A DNA stretch of 64,000 nt from Epiperipatus broadwayi (Eukaryota > Onychophora > Udeonychophora > Euonychophora > Peripatidae): positions 5,727,800 to 5,791,799 of the forward strand of contig JAQFVV010000018.1 in assembly GCA_028023455.1 (NCBI GenBank), written 5' to 3'. Both the position numbers and the translations under genes were made by a program. Positions 49,385-61,374 of the stretch are shown piece after piece; within the stretch, counting starts at the first letter, position 1; every line of letters begins with the position of its first letter. The notes below the pieces were generated by a model that saw only the letters and a program-made list of their open reading frames with translations, searched no databases and had not been told where the DNA came from.

Positions 49385-49640
49385 TTTAAGAAATTAAGAA
49401 CTATGACAATGCAAAAATAAAGCAAATCTATAAAAATATAGGATTATAAATGGAATTAAAAACTATGAGTGTTGACTTTTTCAAAACATTTTTACATATT
49501 GTGATATATCCAAAATTGAAATACACCTCACTGTTAAATTTGAAGCAAATAACTGCTATCTTTCTTTCAGATTGCTTAAAGCAAATAATAGTATTCTTTT
49601 TTTATTTATAGCCTTAGTTTTAGTGATTGTGTTATGTTAA
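49385..49640 (+). repeat. Dispersed repeat D, copy 1
   Basis: AACTATGACAATGCAAAAAT, AATCTATAAAAATATAGG and TTTCAGATTGCTTAAAGCAA, ending in GTTTTAGTGAT, match in order the segment at 55.7-55.96 kb. The copies differ at roughly a quarter of positions. The class is not recognised. Confidence 0.65.
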
Positions 49641-49734
49641 TGTGTGATTTAATAAAGACAAACTTATATAAATACAAAGAAATATTTTATTCACATATAT
49701 ACTATATTTAAACCACTATTTAATTTTCAAATGA

Positions 49735-50330
49735 AATATTCATATATAATTTTCATCAGAAGGGAATTTCACTTTATACACATGTGCTGTATTGTTTTTA
49801 ATAACTCGATGATGTTTTGTTAAGTATAAATAAAGGATACTGTCAAACCAAGTTCTAAGATAGAGACTTTGAAATCATAAGTATTGACATCTTATCTTTA
49901 TATTTCTAAATTCACTTATATTGGCCAATCTAAAACATCTTTATATAAGAGCATGAAGGTCTTCCATTTATCGCTTTAAATCCATTCACTTTTTATTTTG
50001 TCTATTAACAATCGTGAAATTTCCCTATTTACTGCCTGTTAATATTATGAAATATCAGAATTTATGTAAATTTCAAACACAGTATTTTTATATAATTTTC
50101 ATCAGAAGAGAATTACATCCTACACATATGTGCTGCATTGTTTTTAATAACTCAATGATATTTTGTTGACTATGAATGAATGATACTCTTATCTTTTCAA
50201 AGTCTATCTTGTGACTTGGTTTGAGAATATCCATTCGTACTTAACAAAACATTGTTGAGTTATTAAAAAGAATACAGTGCATGTGTATAGGGCATAATTT
50301 CCTTCTGATGAAAATTATATACAATATTTA
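49735..50330. repeat. Three-part fold-back element
   Basis: Arm A (about 49738-49875) contains ATAATTTTCATCAGAAG, TTTTTAATAACTCGATGATG and CAAACCAAGTTCTAAGATAG. Arm C (about 50199-50330) is its reverse complement with moderate divergence. A direct copy B of the first part of A (about 50090-50190) lies immediately before C, so B and C form a tight hairpin while A and C form a wide one. This is the same order as in the element at 33847-34610, though the sequences are unrelated. Confidence 0.8.
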
Positions 50331-51385
50331 CAAATATATACAATAATGTTTTCTAAACTGCACACTTGATATGTTGGCTGAGGAATAGCATTGAATTGCT
50401 ATACAACTGTTAATATATGAGAGTTCAGGTTTACTTTTAGATTTATCTAACACTTCCTGCTGTACCATGACAACTTACCTTGTGATTAGTTTATGTTCTA
50501 GTAGCTTTCCCTTCTAGCATAAACATGCCTCACTGCTTTAGCCATATGGTGAACATGTGTACAGCCAATCAGTTTTATCAATAATTTGTTGTTTCCTAAT
50601 CTTATCTCAATGACTATTTATAGCTAAATCTTTTTCCATAATAAAAGTAATCAGATTCATTGGCATCATCACCCATTTACCTGTTTTTGCTATTGGATAT
50701 ACCTTATCTATTTATTGGTCTGTGGTGAAGAATGCCAATCCGATCAAGATAAAGTGGAATATGGATTAGTTCATTAGTTGATGGTCAGTTGAGATATAAC
50801 ATATTGTTTACGAGTTCATTATAGCTAACAGTTTTACATTTTTTTCCAGAAATAAAGGAAATTGCTATGTATATTTCATGATAAAATACCTTACTCCATC
50901 TTTTCTCCTTCAAGTCTTATTTTATTTTTACTGAATTATCATATATAAGTAAATATTTTATTATATTTCATATGATCATTTCTTATATTTCTTTTATTTT
51001 TTTAATTTACATTTTTAAAAGAAAAAGAATGGAAGAGCAATATTAAACTTGACAATGACCATATGATAAATAGGTGAAACATAAGGAAAATAATAAATAT
51101 TTATATATGTTGTCAAAATAAGTCATAGATCACATGACCCTATCTCTTAAGCTTGTAAGTTATAAATAGTGAGGATTGCCAATTCCTTTACAAGCTTTAT
51201 GATAAATAGTATGTTAGTTTAGTAAAAATAAAACAAGATTTCTAAATTTAAATTTGTATTCTTTTTAAACTAAATCATTTTTATTGAAGATTAATGTCCA
51301 TTTGTACAAATATCTTGATGATAATTATCTTTACTTTTATGTTTATTTTAATTATAAAAAGAATTATTTCTTTTTTTTTTTTCAG
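50331..51385. other. Intronic sequence upstream of the FAIM exon
   Basis: AT-rich, no exon recognised. Its last 20 bases are a strong polypyrimidine tract ending in CAG. Confidence 0.6.
51366..51385 (+). other. 3' splice site of the FAIM exon
   Basis: ATTTC followed by an almost unbroken T tract and TTCAG is a near-ideal acceptor. It sets the exon start at 51386 and implies at least one upstream non-coding exon. Confidence 0.85.
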
Positions 51386-51509
51386 TTAACTAACAATGTC
51401 AAGTGATCTCATTGGAATTTGGGAAGTGACTCTAAGTGATGGAATTCATCAAGTAGAATTTGAACATGGTACAGTAACTGGAAAACGGGTTATTCGAGTT
51501 GATGGAAAA
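51386..51509 (+). CDS. FAIM: FAIM homologue, first coding exon
   Basis: The exon has 10 untranslated bases, then ATG at 51396 and 38 codons to the donor at 51510 (GTATGA). The peptide starts MSSDLIGIWEVTLSDGIHQV and continues with EFEHGT and GKRVIRVDGK. It matches the N-terminus of Fas apoptotic inhibitory molecule, a small cytosolic all-beta protein that protects cells from death signals and protein aggregation in vertebrates. The family consensus has W-(D/E)-V-x-LSDG, EFEHGT-x-GKR and VDGK at these places. TAA at 51387-51389 is in frame upstream, so this Met is the start. The donor falls in phase 0 after DGK. The remaining roughly 140 residues are not in the window. Confidence 0.93.
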
Positions 51510-51666
51510 GTATGAAATATTTCAATCAATTTATTGTATACTATTATTGCTTTCTTTATTACCTTCATTTTTGTCACTATTGCTGACATAATCTTTATTT
51601 TATTTTGTTCATTGTAATTTTTTATCTGCTGCAATTACTTAATTATTGTTAATTATATATACATAT
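51510..51666 (+). other. Start of the intron after the FAIM coding exon
   Basis: The donor GTATGA is acceptable but not ideal. The following intron, if uninterrupted, runs at least 12.4 kb to the end of the window and holds several transposons. Confidence 0.7.
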
Positions 51667-54280
51667 TGTACCGGTCAGTTTGCGTGTTCATACAACAAGA
51701 TCTAGAATCTAAGCACAAGTATCTCAAGTCAGATCATGCTCTAGATACACAGGTCCAGAGCACTCACCACTTTGCTCTGTTTGCCCAGTTTCCAGTCCCA
51801 ATAACTTATGAGCAGCAACTCTTATGGCATCCGATTACTTTTAATTATTTCCTACCAGCTGCACAATGGAGAAACAAAGAGACTCTACTAAAATGGTGAT
51901 AGAATAGTTCGTACATATGGCAGAGAAATATATATTTATAATTAGTGAGATCTTATTATTTAGCCTCATCATAACATAAACAACTCTATAAAATTACTTA
52001 TCAAATTTAACTGGATAAAATCAACAAAAGAAATTGCAATGATTCAAGATGATTGACTTTAAATAATATTTTAATAACAAACATAAAGAAAAGATTATGG
52101 ATTTACATATTAATTCCTCATTAAATAGTTAGCCTCATGTTACACGCTTAGTTAGTTACATGCTTATTTCAAACTTAGAAACAGATACATGCATATATAT
52201 CTACACGAACATTAGTTTTAGTGCAGTTTAGTGATATGCCAATAATTGTACTAGTGGTATTATATAAACACATACAATTTCAATAATTCACTCTTAATAT
52301 AAGTTGGAAGCAAACTCTCAATCGTTCTCAATATTATTTATATATATATATATCAGTTAAATTACCTTTAAATTTCATTATTAGCTTTATTACATTTTTG
52401 AGAAGTACCTAATTAAGATTTTATTCATTTATTGGATGAAATAACTATGCGGAAGTGTTAATTCTGAGTGAGAATAATCTAGGTTTGATGAATGACATGC
52501 TAGAGAGAAAATTAATTGAACAAAGGAAATAAGTTTAGCATAATCACAACATCATGGCTTACAGATCTTTATAGTTTCTAATTTTAAAAGGGGAGTATAA
52601 TAATGTGGAGAAATTTGGTGCTAACATGAAGGCCAATTATGGTTGTGGATCCGTTCCTAGGAGTCTGATTTAGTGCTTCATCATTTGAATGAATAGAAAG
52701 CCAACTTCTCATTCCCACAGTTTTTGTGAGATTGGCTTCTTGAAGTTGAGGGACTCGGATGGGGATGCTATGGGCTGGTTGTCTCTGAATTATCTCCATG
52801 CAGAGCTCTCATAGCGCGAGTATATGGTCCAGGGTCACTTATCACCCTATTTAAGGATCTATTATGAAGTTATATGACTTGGATTTTCTGACACACATCT
52901 ATGATAAAGCTTATTTAATAACAAATAAGAGACTATGCTAGCAATGCTTGGAATAATAAATAATCATTCAATGTATTCATTTAATTTACTACCTATAATA
53001 ATATAGCATCAAACATGATGGTGTGATCAAATTACTAAATCTGAACTACATGGAATTATTTTAGAATAATATCTAAACTAATATTAACTAAGTTCCCCCC
53101 CCCCCTTCACTTTGTTTTACTTATCACCCCCACATACGTTGAACATCAATATAGCTTTACGACCTGAGATGTACTTCAATTAATTTAAATAAACATATAA
53201 GCTGGGTGAGCTAGTACATAATTAATAAAATATTTATTTTAAAATTAAGATTGCGCTAATAAATTATCATAAAATGATTGAGAATTGTCTAAATAGTAAA
53301 CTGATCGAAGGTGGAACTTTATTCTTCTCCGTTGTTTATGCAAATATATAAAAAAAAAACATATTTGAAATCTTCTGCCAACCTAGCAAGCATCCGTAAT
53401 TTAAAACTGATAAACAAAATGATTAATAAATTGGCGCTCCTCTTTAATGGCAGGTAGCTAAGCTAAAGTAATTATACTTGCGAGGGTGGGAGTTTATTGG
53501 CATATGAGTTGAATTTAAAATATATAACATATATGAAACAGAAAATAAAAGATTTTGCCACACCAAATTAACAGTTAGATTAAATTAAGAAGCTAAACAA
53601 GATTATTTTGGAAAGTGTTATAGAGTCACCTAAATCAAAGAAATTTCATATTTAGAAGATTAACTAATTTTTAAAACAATAGATTACACTTCATAAAACA
53701 TTAAATATTACACTCTTCATTACATTTTAAATTACTACAGAGAAAGGTTAGTCTATGAAAGCAGCATTCTATGGTTACCTTTAGTCTTTGGTAGTTTCCA
53801 GTTCTGAGTAAAATTCAAAATATTTCACAGTGGCTCATTTTAACGTGTGAATGTCTTTCACTATCATATTTAAAGCAAGTAGCAGATTTCCATGGGTCAG
53901 TTTTTAAAGCATAGCATAGCAGTTCATGATTATTCAAATATAGAGCGGCATTTGACGGGAGTGTGTTGAGGACCGGCCAGGGAAAAGGTGCATTTCTTCT
54001 TTCTACTGAGTGGTGTGGATTAGTTTAGCCAATGCTTCAAAAAATTAGTCACAACGAATTGGATTAAATTTGATCCCTTGTTATGTCAGGCATGCTTTTA
54101 AGATACCTTTCCTGGGGCGTTGTACAATACTGCTATAAGATGGTTTTATTTACAGGAAATCCACTTTTATTCTGCAGGTAGGACAAAACAATGCAATCGG
54201 GTTGATAAGTTCTAAACGATTGTTTAAAATCTATTTCTAGTTTTAGAAATAGATTTTTTTAAATGATAATTTTTTTCATT
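51667..54280. mobile_element. Long LTR-like repeat beginning TGTACC, copy 2
   Basis: The first 130 bases match copy 1 at 43223 (TGTACCGGTCAG, AAGCACAAGTATCT, AGATACACAGGTC). A GC-richer block at 52610-52860 corresponds in position to 44330-44580 of copy 1. It carries a 71-codon minus frame (52584-52799) of unknown meaning. A run of twelve C is at 53095-53106. No protein signature was found. The right end is uncertain: a terminus GGTACA occurs only at 54674-54679. Confidence 0.45.
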
Positions 54281-54959
54281 AATGGGCATTGTATTGACTT
54301 TATCAGATTAATAGATCATTTTCTATTTTAATCAGGCTAATGGATTTTGATTTGGAATGCTTCTAGGACTTTTGAAACCAATTGCATCATCCTGTGACCA
54401 CCATTAAATGAATATACATTTGAATATAAAATTTTAAATATAGAGTAAAATATAAAATATTAATAGAAGATATAAATAAAATATGATTATATATGTTAAC
54501 ATCTATTGTTTGTTATATATACACATTTCTCCACACATACATGACTATTTATCCATTATTTCATGGCTATTATATATATCCCTAAATTTACTATGTGTAT
54601 AATAAAAAAAAAAAATTTAAGGGGATGAGTGTATGTATCTGCAGGGAAAGATAGGGTTTAAATCCTGTTTGATGGTACAAAGTTTAAATAGGATCTTGAA
54701 GCAGTGGTCTTGAAGCACAATCTGACTCTCAGACTGACCACTTCAATATATGCATGAATATTTAAATTAAAAAATCCAAATTCATCAGTGAAGAATAGAA
54801 TACATACACAAGTAGTAAATATATTTAGTGTATGTTAATAAGACTAAGATTTGAAATGGGAAATCAATCTTTAAAAAAAATTACTATTTAAGGATTTTTT
54901 TTTACTTTTATATGTTTAAAACTTGTTATGTTTTTAAATATATATATATCATTATCCTG
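54281..54959. other. AT-rich stretch
   Basis: ATCTATTTCTAGTTTTAGAAATAGAT (54229-54254) just to the left is a small perfect palindrome. Nothing else was recognised. Confidence 0.5.
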
Positions 54960-55690
54960 TGAGATGCTGTCTTGCACATCAAACCAAATGCCCTTATTAA
55001 ATCTATTTCTTGATATACTCCCTAATTGCTCATATTACTTATATCCTTAAGATTATCCTTTTTTTTTTTTGTATCTCTTTCTTTAACTTGCCACAAAATA
55101 TTTCAACTTATCTTTCATAATTCCTTTGCCTCAAAAGAGATACCAAACCAAATTCCTATCTCCCACTTCCTTGTTGTTTTCACTTAAATTCAACACTTTT
55201 ACATTTCCCTAATCACATCTTTTCATTTTTTTCTTTTCATTCTTTTCCAAATCCACATCCCTAAAATCTTCAGTTTCTTAATTGTTAATGTCCCTGCCCC
55301 ATATAAAAGGACACTAAACAAAACATATATTTAGCTTTTCTCTGAAATATAATTTCAATGGATCATAAAATGATCTTTCACTCTTATTAAAAGTCTAAAA
55401 GCCATTGCAATTTTTACTTTAATTCTTTATCAGAATTTCAGTCATCCATTAGCCAATTGCCCAAATATTTAAAAGTATTATTTTGCTCTATAACTTTCTA
55501 GCTCAATGCAGAGTCTAATGTTATATTTCACTGCCTATTTTCATTATTTTAGTTTCATTTTTTTTATGTTCACCCCAAAACTTCTACAATTATATGTAAT
55601 ATTTTTATTAAGCTTGTTCTCATTGTCAACAAATGCTGCCATATTATCTGTAAATGTCTGTCATTATCAAAGCAATATTCATATAATTAC
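54960..55690 (-). pseudogene. LINE remnant, RT active site to C-terminus, minus strand
   Basis: Read on minus, the copy begins with TFTDNMAAFVDNENKL, the RT active-site block with the second Asp changed to Asn. It continues with SFGVNIKKMKLK, IKVKIAMAF, SVLLYGAGTLTIKKL and MWIWKRMKR. These match, in order, the (Y/F)ADD, GLxINxxKTK, IKxRIxxA, LLYGxExW and MWxWRRM blocks of a LINE group common in invertebrates. It differs from the 21-kb LINE, which has the SETWTLNRR form. Several stops interrupt it. Confidence 0.75.
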
Positions 55691-55724
55691 ATATTGATTT
55701 AGAATCTGTAGATTGAGAGCTATT

Positions 55725-55960
55725 ATGATGCAGAGTAAAGCAGATCTATAAAAATGGGGAATTACAAATGGTGATTAAAAATATAAACATGGTATGACTA
55801 TTTACAATTCTCATGAGGCAAAATACAATTAAAATACATATCATGGAGAATTTTCTCATGGCAAATAAATGGTTTTCCTTTTTTCAGATCATTTATAGCA
55901 AATAATATAATTATTATGATGTTAGAATATGTATACAACTTAGTTTTAGAGGTGATAAAT
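55725..55960 (+). repeat. Dispersed repeat D, copy 2
   Basis: AGCTATTATGATGCAGAGTA, CAGATCTATAAAAATGGGG, TTTCAGATCATTTATAGCAA and GTTTTAGAGGTGAT occur in the same order and spacing as at 49.4-49.6 kb. It directly follows the minus-strand LINE remnant. Confidence 0.65.
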
Positions 55961-56364
55961 AATTCTGTCTTCCAACTCTTCCTAATAGTTATCTCTTCTG
56001 TAAGAAGTTCATGAGATTTTTTTTTTTTAATTTATATACAGTTTCCGTTTTCAAAATATTTTATAAAATAATGCTTTTTTTTTGTTTTTATTAATGTCTT
56101 TCTTTATTAGAAATTGTATAAAGATAGTGAAGAATTATATCAGACATAAGTCAATTGAGCATGAATAGTAGAGTTACCTTCAGAAAAATTTATATGTAAG
56201 AAAAATATAGCTTAGTCACCATTATGTTTATGTACTATTCTTCACTTTATAATTTACAAGTAAATAGATTTTTTTTAAAGTAATAGTTTGATATAAAATA
56301 ATGTAAAAAATTTCTTTTGTGGAAATACTTTATTCTTTCCACAAAGCAATTATTCATTATTGAA

Positions 56365-56760
56365 TAAATAAAAATTATCATATTTTTTGCCTTTTTTTTC
56401 TTCTTGAAAATTGAAGATAAAAACATGTTTTCAACTAAAGAGATTTGATTCCCATTTTCAACTTTTAGCAAAAAGATACTTTTTAAGATGTCAAACTAGC
56501 TTTAGTTTCTAGTTTCAAATTCCATTACTGATAGTTAAGGCATAACTATCTTCAAATATACTATTATTACTAATTTAAATTGGCTATTCAATAGCTTTAA
56601 ATGCATATGAATTAATCATATAAGTTGAAATCTTCATGTGTTTCGCTAAAAGTTGAAAATGGGAATCAAATCTCTTTAGTTGGAAACATGTCTTTTTCTT
56701 CAATTTTCAAGATGGAAAGAAAGCAGAAAAATATGATAATTTTTATTTAATCAGTGAACA
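56365..56760. mobile_element. Fold-back MITE with about 100-bp arms
   Basis: The best part of the arms (56403-56469 and 56645-56711) shares CTTGAAAATTGAAGA, CAACTAAAGAGATTTGATTC and CCATTTTCAACTTTTAGC in opposite orientation, with about five differences over 67 bases. Weaker similarity extends outward through AATAAAAATTATCATATTTT. The loop is about 175 bp and has no coding content. The 74-codon frame at 56247-56471 is a by-product of the arm. Confidence 0.85.
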
Positions 56761-57892
56761 CCTTTACGTAAATTGAAATCTTCATGTTGGTATACCACTT
56801 TCACTCTTCCCATTCATTTTGTCTTCTAAAAGTACTATACGTTATCTAATTTGTAAATGGAATAAAGTATTATTACTGTCTTTCCTTCGGTTTTTCCACA
56901 GTACTTAGTTTTTCTTCAATTATTTTCAGTAAATCTTTATAATCCTCATATTTTATCCGGTCTTCTGTAATGTCAAGAAACTGAGATTTTATTTTTTTAA
57001 CCTTTCTCATGGTCCAAATGACAAATGTTTGCTATATGAAGTTTTTGATTAGTGAACTTTACAGCTATATCATCTGTATATTGAATGAGTGAAATTCATC
57101 AAGGAATAGGAAAAAATAAATAATAATATTCAAACTCATTGAAAAATATAGATAAGAACAATTTAATGATTATTTATTGAAGTACATGTGAAGTACAATT
57201 CATATTTTATAATTCAAAACATTCCATGCCTATTATTTGAAAAATATTTGCATGTATATATATATTTTAATATCATAGTAATAAGGTGTATAAGAAATCA
57301 GTTAATGTTAATATAGTGATTAGATACAGACTTTTATAATCTTGCTTATATACAATATTAAAAAAGATAATCTTGATTTATTTTTACTTAAAAAAAAAAA
57401 TTAATCTTTATTGTTATTTGCTTCAATAGTAAATATCCTGTTTACTGTGCTTAAAGCTGATCCAAGATAGTCAATGTTGATATGCTTCTTTCAGAATTTT
57501 TCTCATTAGTTCAAATACCATAGTAACAATAAGTTATTTAATCAGAAAGTGGTTATACATTAATTTATGAAATTAAAATATTATTATAGAGGATGGAGAG
57601 GAAAAAGAACTGACTGTGGGGAAGTTTTTGTTTTGATTCTGAGAATGATATTAGTGATTGATTTTTGAAAATATAATTAAGCTTTAATCAATTATTTTTT
57701 AATAATAAGACTTTTTATATTTCTAAATAAGATCTTAGATATAGAAAAAAATTTATCAGGCAATTATAAAAGTGGAATTCTAAAAATATTTTGGGGAAAT
57801 TGTAAGATTATTCTGCATATTATGAAAATTTAATTAATGAAACATTATCTAGTACTGAGAAAACTAACTATAATATATATTTTGTACCAGGT
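56761..57892. other. AT-rich stretch
   Basis: No exon or classified repeat was seen. AATTGAAATCTTCATG occurs here (about 56774) and near 56627, a short local duplication. Confidence 0.5.
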
Positions 57893-60100
57893 CCGATCAA
57901 TAGAAGATCCAGCATATTCTTTTGTAGGTTTAGCTGAGTTTAAACCTTATTTATTATGATTTTATATAATAACTATTATGTGAATGGAACAGCCCTTCGA
58001 ACAGAGGGGAGAATATCATCGATAGCAGAACTATCAACAATACCCACGATCAGACCGAGCTATGCAATGCATAACACGATCACATTTCCAGACCGTGGCC
58101 CACCTCGACTGCTAGATTCAAACCACTACTATCCAAGCACTTTATTTGTTTAAGAGTAAACCCTGAGTGCCAGCTAGTTACTAGAACTAATGTGTTTGGG
58201 CAGTAGATCCATAATCCAGCATTCGAAATATCCCAAGACTAGCTCAATGTAAAGTAATACAATAACAATTATTTCTTTAACTAGTGGTAAAAGAATTGAC
58301 CAACAAGCTCTAAGTTTATCGATGATTTATTTAACTAACATTCTTATTCTAAATTTTACTATTTTATATAGGAACTTAATTAAATTATACAAAGATAATT
58401 ACATATACAGACCACACCAGGGGTCTCCAACCCTATGCCCTTGGGCACCATGGCACCCGCAGACCATTTTATGTGTGCCCACCACTATCCTAACATGATA
58501 AAAAATTATTTATCTGATACAAATAAATTTAATTTTTTAAATTTCTTATAAATTATTGTATTATATTGTAATCAAATTGTAGGGCATACTATTTTTTTAC
58601 AACATAAAAATATAAACGTTAATTATCTGTTAAAATTTTATTTTTGAAATAAATATTTTTTTGTACATTATGTGTAATATTAACAATATCCAACTATACA
58701 TTTACATTGAAAAAATAAATAGTGCCCACAATCTGGTTGAAAAAGTAACTGGTGACAGCCACCTGGCCGGTTTTATAGAATGTGCTCTTAAGTGCAAAAA
58801 GGTTGGGGACCCCTGGACAACACACATTCTTGATTTACGCAATAAAATATAAGAGAACATTAAATAAATACGTGAAATTCATATGAGATCACAAAGCATT
58901 AATATATACATTTCACAAACACGCACATCAATAGTCCTTTATGCATGCTATAGAGTTAATTATTAATTGACTCTGGGAGGCTTCAAATTATCGTGATGGC
59001 TACTTGAATTATAAATGGAAATAAGAAAATGTTATTTGTTATCTATGATTTTAACGTGGACTTCTTGCTGTTTACTGCTTGCTGCTTCAAATTAAAATCT
59101 CCCACTGGTTGGGTTCGGCATTTGTGGAGGTTTTTATGCTTATTATTTCCGTGGTATTATTGTTAGACATCAGGCAGTTTCAGATTGTTACTCAGGCATC
59201 ACTTTACCGGGCAAATTGCTGATCTTTTATTAGACTGAGGGCTAGAGCAAGGTCGTATATTCCTAAAAGCTGCCCAATACTGCATGGTCTCTGATTCTGG
59301 ATACATAATAGATTGACTGAACTGCATTGAACTGCTCCAACTGTAGTCTGAACTGATTTTAATCTGAACTGGACTGATTGTCCGATGAAAAAACTGGACT
59401 ATATATTAGGATGACCTCTTGTCACTTTGGTATCCACCAGCTATAGTTGTTGTTGAAATTCCTTCCTTGTTTTTTAATTGCATTCCTCTGATAAGCTTTT
59501 AATCCTGTTGTTGAAGATGTTGATTAGCAGCCATTGCAAACTTATTGTTGTTGATTTTTGTTTAACTTAGTAGCCTCGCAAAACTTGTTTTGTAGATTTT
59601 TAGTTTAGTAGCCATCGCAAATTCTCTGTTTTACATTTTAATTTTCTATATAATTTTTAATATTTATCACGCACATATTTATTATATTTACAATCATTCG
59701 CGATTAACACACATATATATTTTAAAGTCAACTCACTATTTAGTTTTAAGATTACTTTCCTTTTTTTTTAACTTAAATGAAAAAGAGATATTTTTAATTA
59801 TTTGAAAATCAACTACCTTTTTTTTTCTTTAATATTTTTAAACAAAGAGAGAGATATATTTTTATTTCATGTTTATAAAAGATTCATTTAAACTGCTATA
59901 GTTTTAACCTTTTCTAAGCCAAATTCTCTCCCCCGAATTACTTTTAAATTAATTCGTAAAATTTTATGAATGATGCAGGGTTTAATTTTCTCCTGGGCTA
60001 ACAGTATTTTCTTCTTTCTTTATTTTTAAAAACTCTAAACTTTTATATTAAACTTCCCTTTATTAAACTTTTAACTATTTATTATCACATTGAAACGTTA
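57893..60100. mobile_element. Possible third TGTACC repeat, with nested hAT MITE
   Basis: It starts TGTACCAGGTC, and GC and CpG rise (57990-58160, 59090-59300) much as in the two clearer copies. Beyond the terminus I could not align it convincingly with them, so it may belong to a related or separate family. A 65-codon frame (57956-58153) has no recognised family. At 59300-59400 CTGAACTG-like words repeat irregularly. Confidence 0.3.
58418..58815. mobile_element. hAT MITE, 398 bp, with 8-bp target duplication
   Basis: The termini CAGGGGTCTCCAACC and GGTTGGGGACCCCTG are inverted with one mismatch. Flanking octamers GACCACAC and GACAACAC agree at 7 of 8. Near the ends, GTGCCCACCACTATC and GTGCCCACAATCTGG are conserved subterminal words. 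It is too short to encode a transposase. The termini resemble those of the longer hAT remnant at 13.1-13.8 kb, which suggests one transposase group mobilised both. Confidence 0.92.
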
Positions 60101-60290
60101 CATTGTTTTTATGAGAAATTTCTAATTTTAATAATTATTAGACAAAATTATATATGTACAGATAAGATATTGATACAATATATATATATGTGTGTGTGTT
60201 TGTAAGAGGTTAAAGAGGTATGTATAGCAATTCTGAAAGTTTAACTAGTTACAGATATAAAGTGTGTTTACTAAAGCAGTTTGAGGAATA
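60101..60290. other. Spacer with AT/GT microsatellite
   Basis: An (AT)n(GT)n run lies at about 60179-60200. No other feature was recognised. Confidence 0.6.
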
Positions 60291-60395
60291 ATGGAACCAG
60301 GAAAAAATAGCATTATTTCTGTAGTGCTGGAACCACCATGTCCAAAAAGAAGATTAAAGGAATGGGAAAATGATAGAAATAGAAACAATGCATGA
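60291..60395 (+). CDS. Isolated 34-codon open frame
   Basis: ATG is preceded directly by an in-frame TGA (two codons upstream), and the frame ends at TGA. The product starts MEPGKNSIISVVLEPPCPKR and ends in a charged RLKEWENDRNRNNA tail. Composition is less AT-biased than its surroundings and looks protein-like, but no acceptor or donor is convincing and I recognise no family. It may be an exon of an unknown gene, a transposon remnant or chance. Confidence 0.2.
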   Translation: MEPGKNSIISVVLEPPCPKRRLKEWENDRNRNNA

Positions 60396-60599
60396 GGTTT
60401 TATTGTTTACAGTAAATTCTTCCATTCTTCTTTATATTATATCTTCTATGCTTTGGAAAGAAGAAAGTCACTACATCTTCTCTAATTTCTTATTGTCATT
60501 TTTTTCCTTTCTACTTGAATTATCTAATATTGGATAGTTAATGGGAATCTATTTTTATTGAAGATTAAAATGATTAATTAGTTTAGTTGAATAAATGTT

Positions 60600-61150
60600 A
60601 TTTGTTGATTGTAAAAATAAAAATTATTATAAAACAATTATCACCATTGGTTTATTTTTATTTTTTATTTGAATCTTATATAAATATTAAATTCTATTGA
60701 ATTAAATTTTTCAATTTTCCATTGCTTTAAATTAGTTATCCCTGTTAACATTATCAAATATTTTTCTATGTCTATGAAAGCAATAAAGATAATTTATTGA
60801 GTCATTATAAACTCAGTAATACTTTAAAATTTCTGTTTTTATGAAGTAAAATTGATCCTTCAGTAATTTATTCTAAATTTTTTCTCGGTGGTGGATGATT
60901 TTTATTAAGACTTTTTTTGATTTACATGATAGATTTAGTATAGCGGTTTATTGCATTTTACTCAAAATCTGTTATAAATTTAATATTTCATTGTCTTTTT
61001 AAATAGGATTGCTTTAGCTTTTTCTTTTAATACTTTTAATATTTTTTTTTTAATTAAATCCAGACCTGATGCTTTTATTGCCCCATTTTCATTAATTATA
61101 TTTTTGAATACTCTAATAGAATTATTGGGCAGTTTTTCATCTATTGACTC
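60600..61150 (-). pseudogene. LINE reverse transcriptase remnant, minus strand
   Basis: On minus, around 61100-61040, INENGAIKASGLDLIKKKIL corresponds to the KxGKAPGPDGIPNEL block that opens LINE RT domains. About 300 bases later (60790-60735) AFIDIEKYFDNVNRD matches the FxDxxKAFDxVxR block, including its conserved Asp and Phe. Frameshifts and stops lie between. It is older than the 21-kb copy. Confidence 0.65.
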
Positions 61151-61374
61151 TATTTTTTTTACTTTAAAAATTCTAATTGTATATCATTATGTAATGCTTC
61201 TATATATTATTTACATCGTTGTGATATCTCATTTTTAATTATCTTTTTTTTTTATTTTGCTGTAAAATAAAGTTTTATCTGTTCCCAGAAATGTAATGCA
61301 AATAACTGTATTGCTTATCTAAGTACATAATGCAATGTGTAGATATGAATACCATGATGTCCTTCATGTTTTCG

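Noticed and set aside
54229-54254. Short perfect palindrome around TTTCTAGTTTTAGAAA
   Set aside because: Too short and AT-rich to separate from chance in this composition.
57956-58153. 65-codon plus frame in the third TGTACC repeat
   Set aside because: It lies in LTR-like repeat DNA, has no recognised motif, and ordinary chance length.
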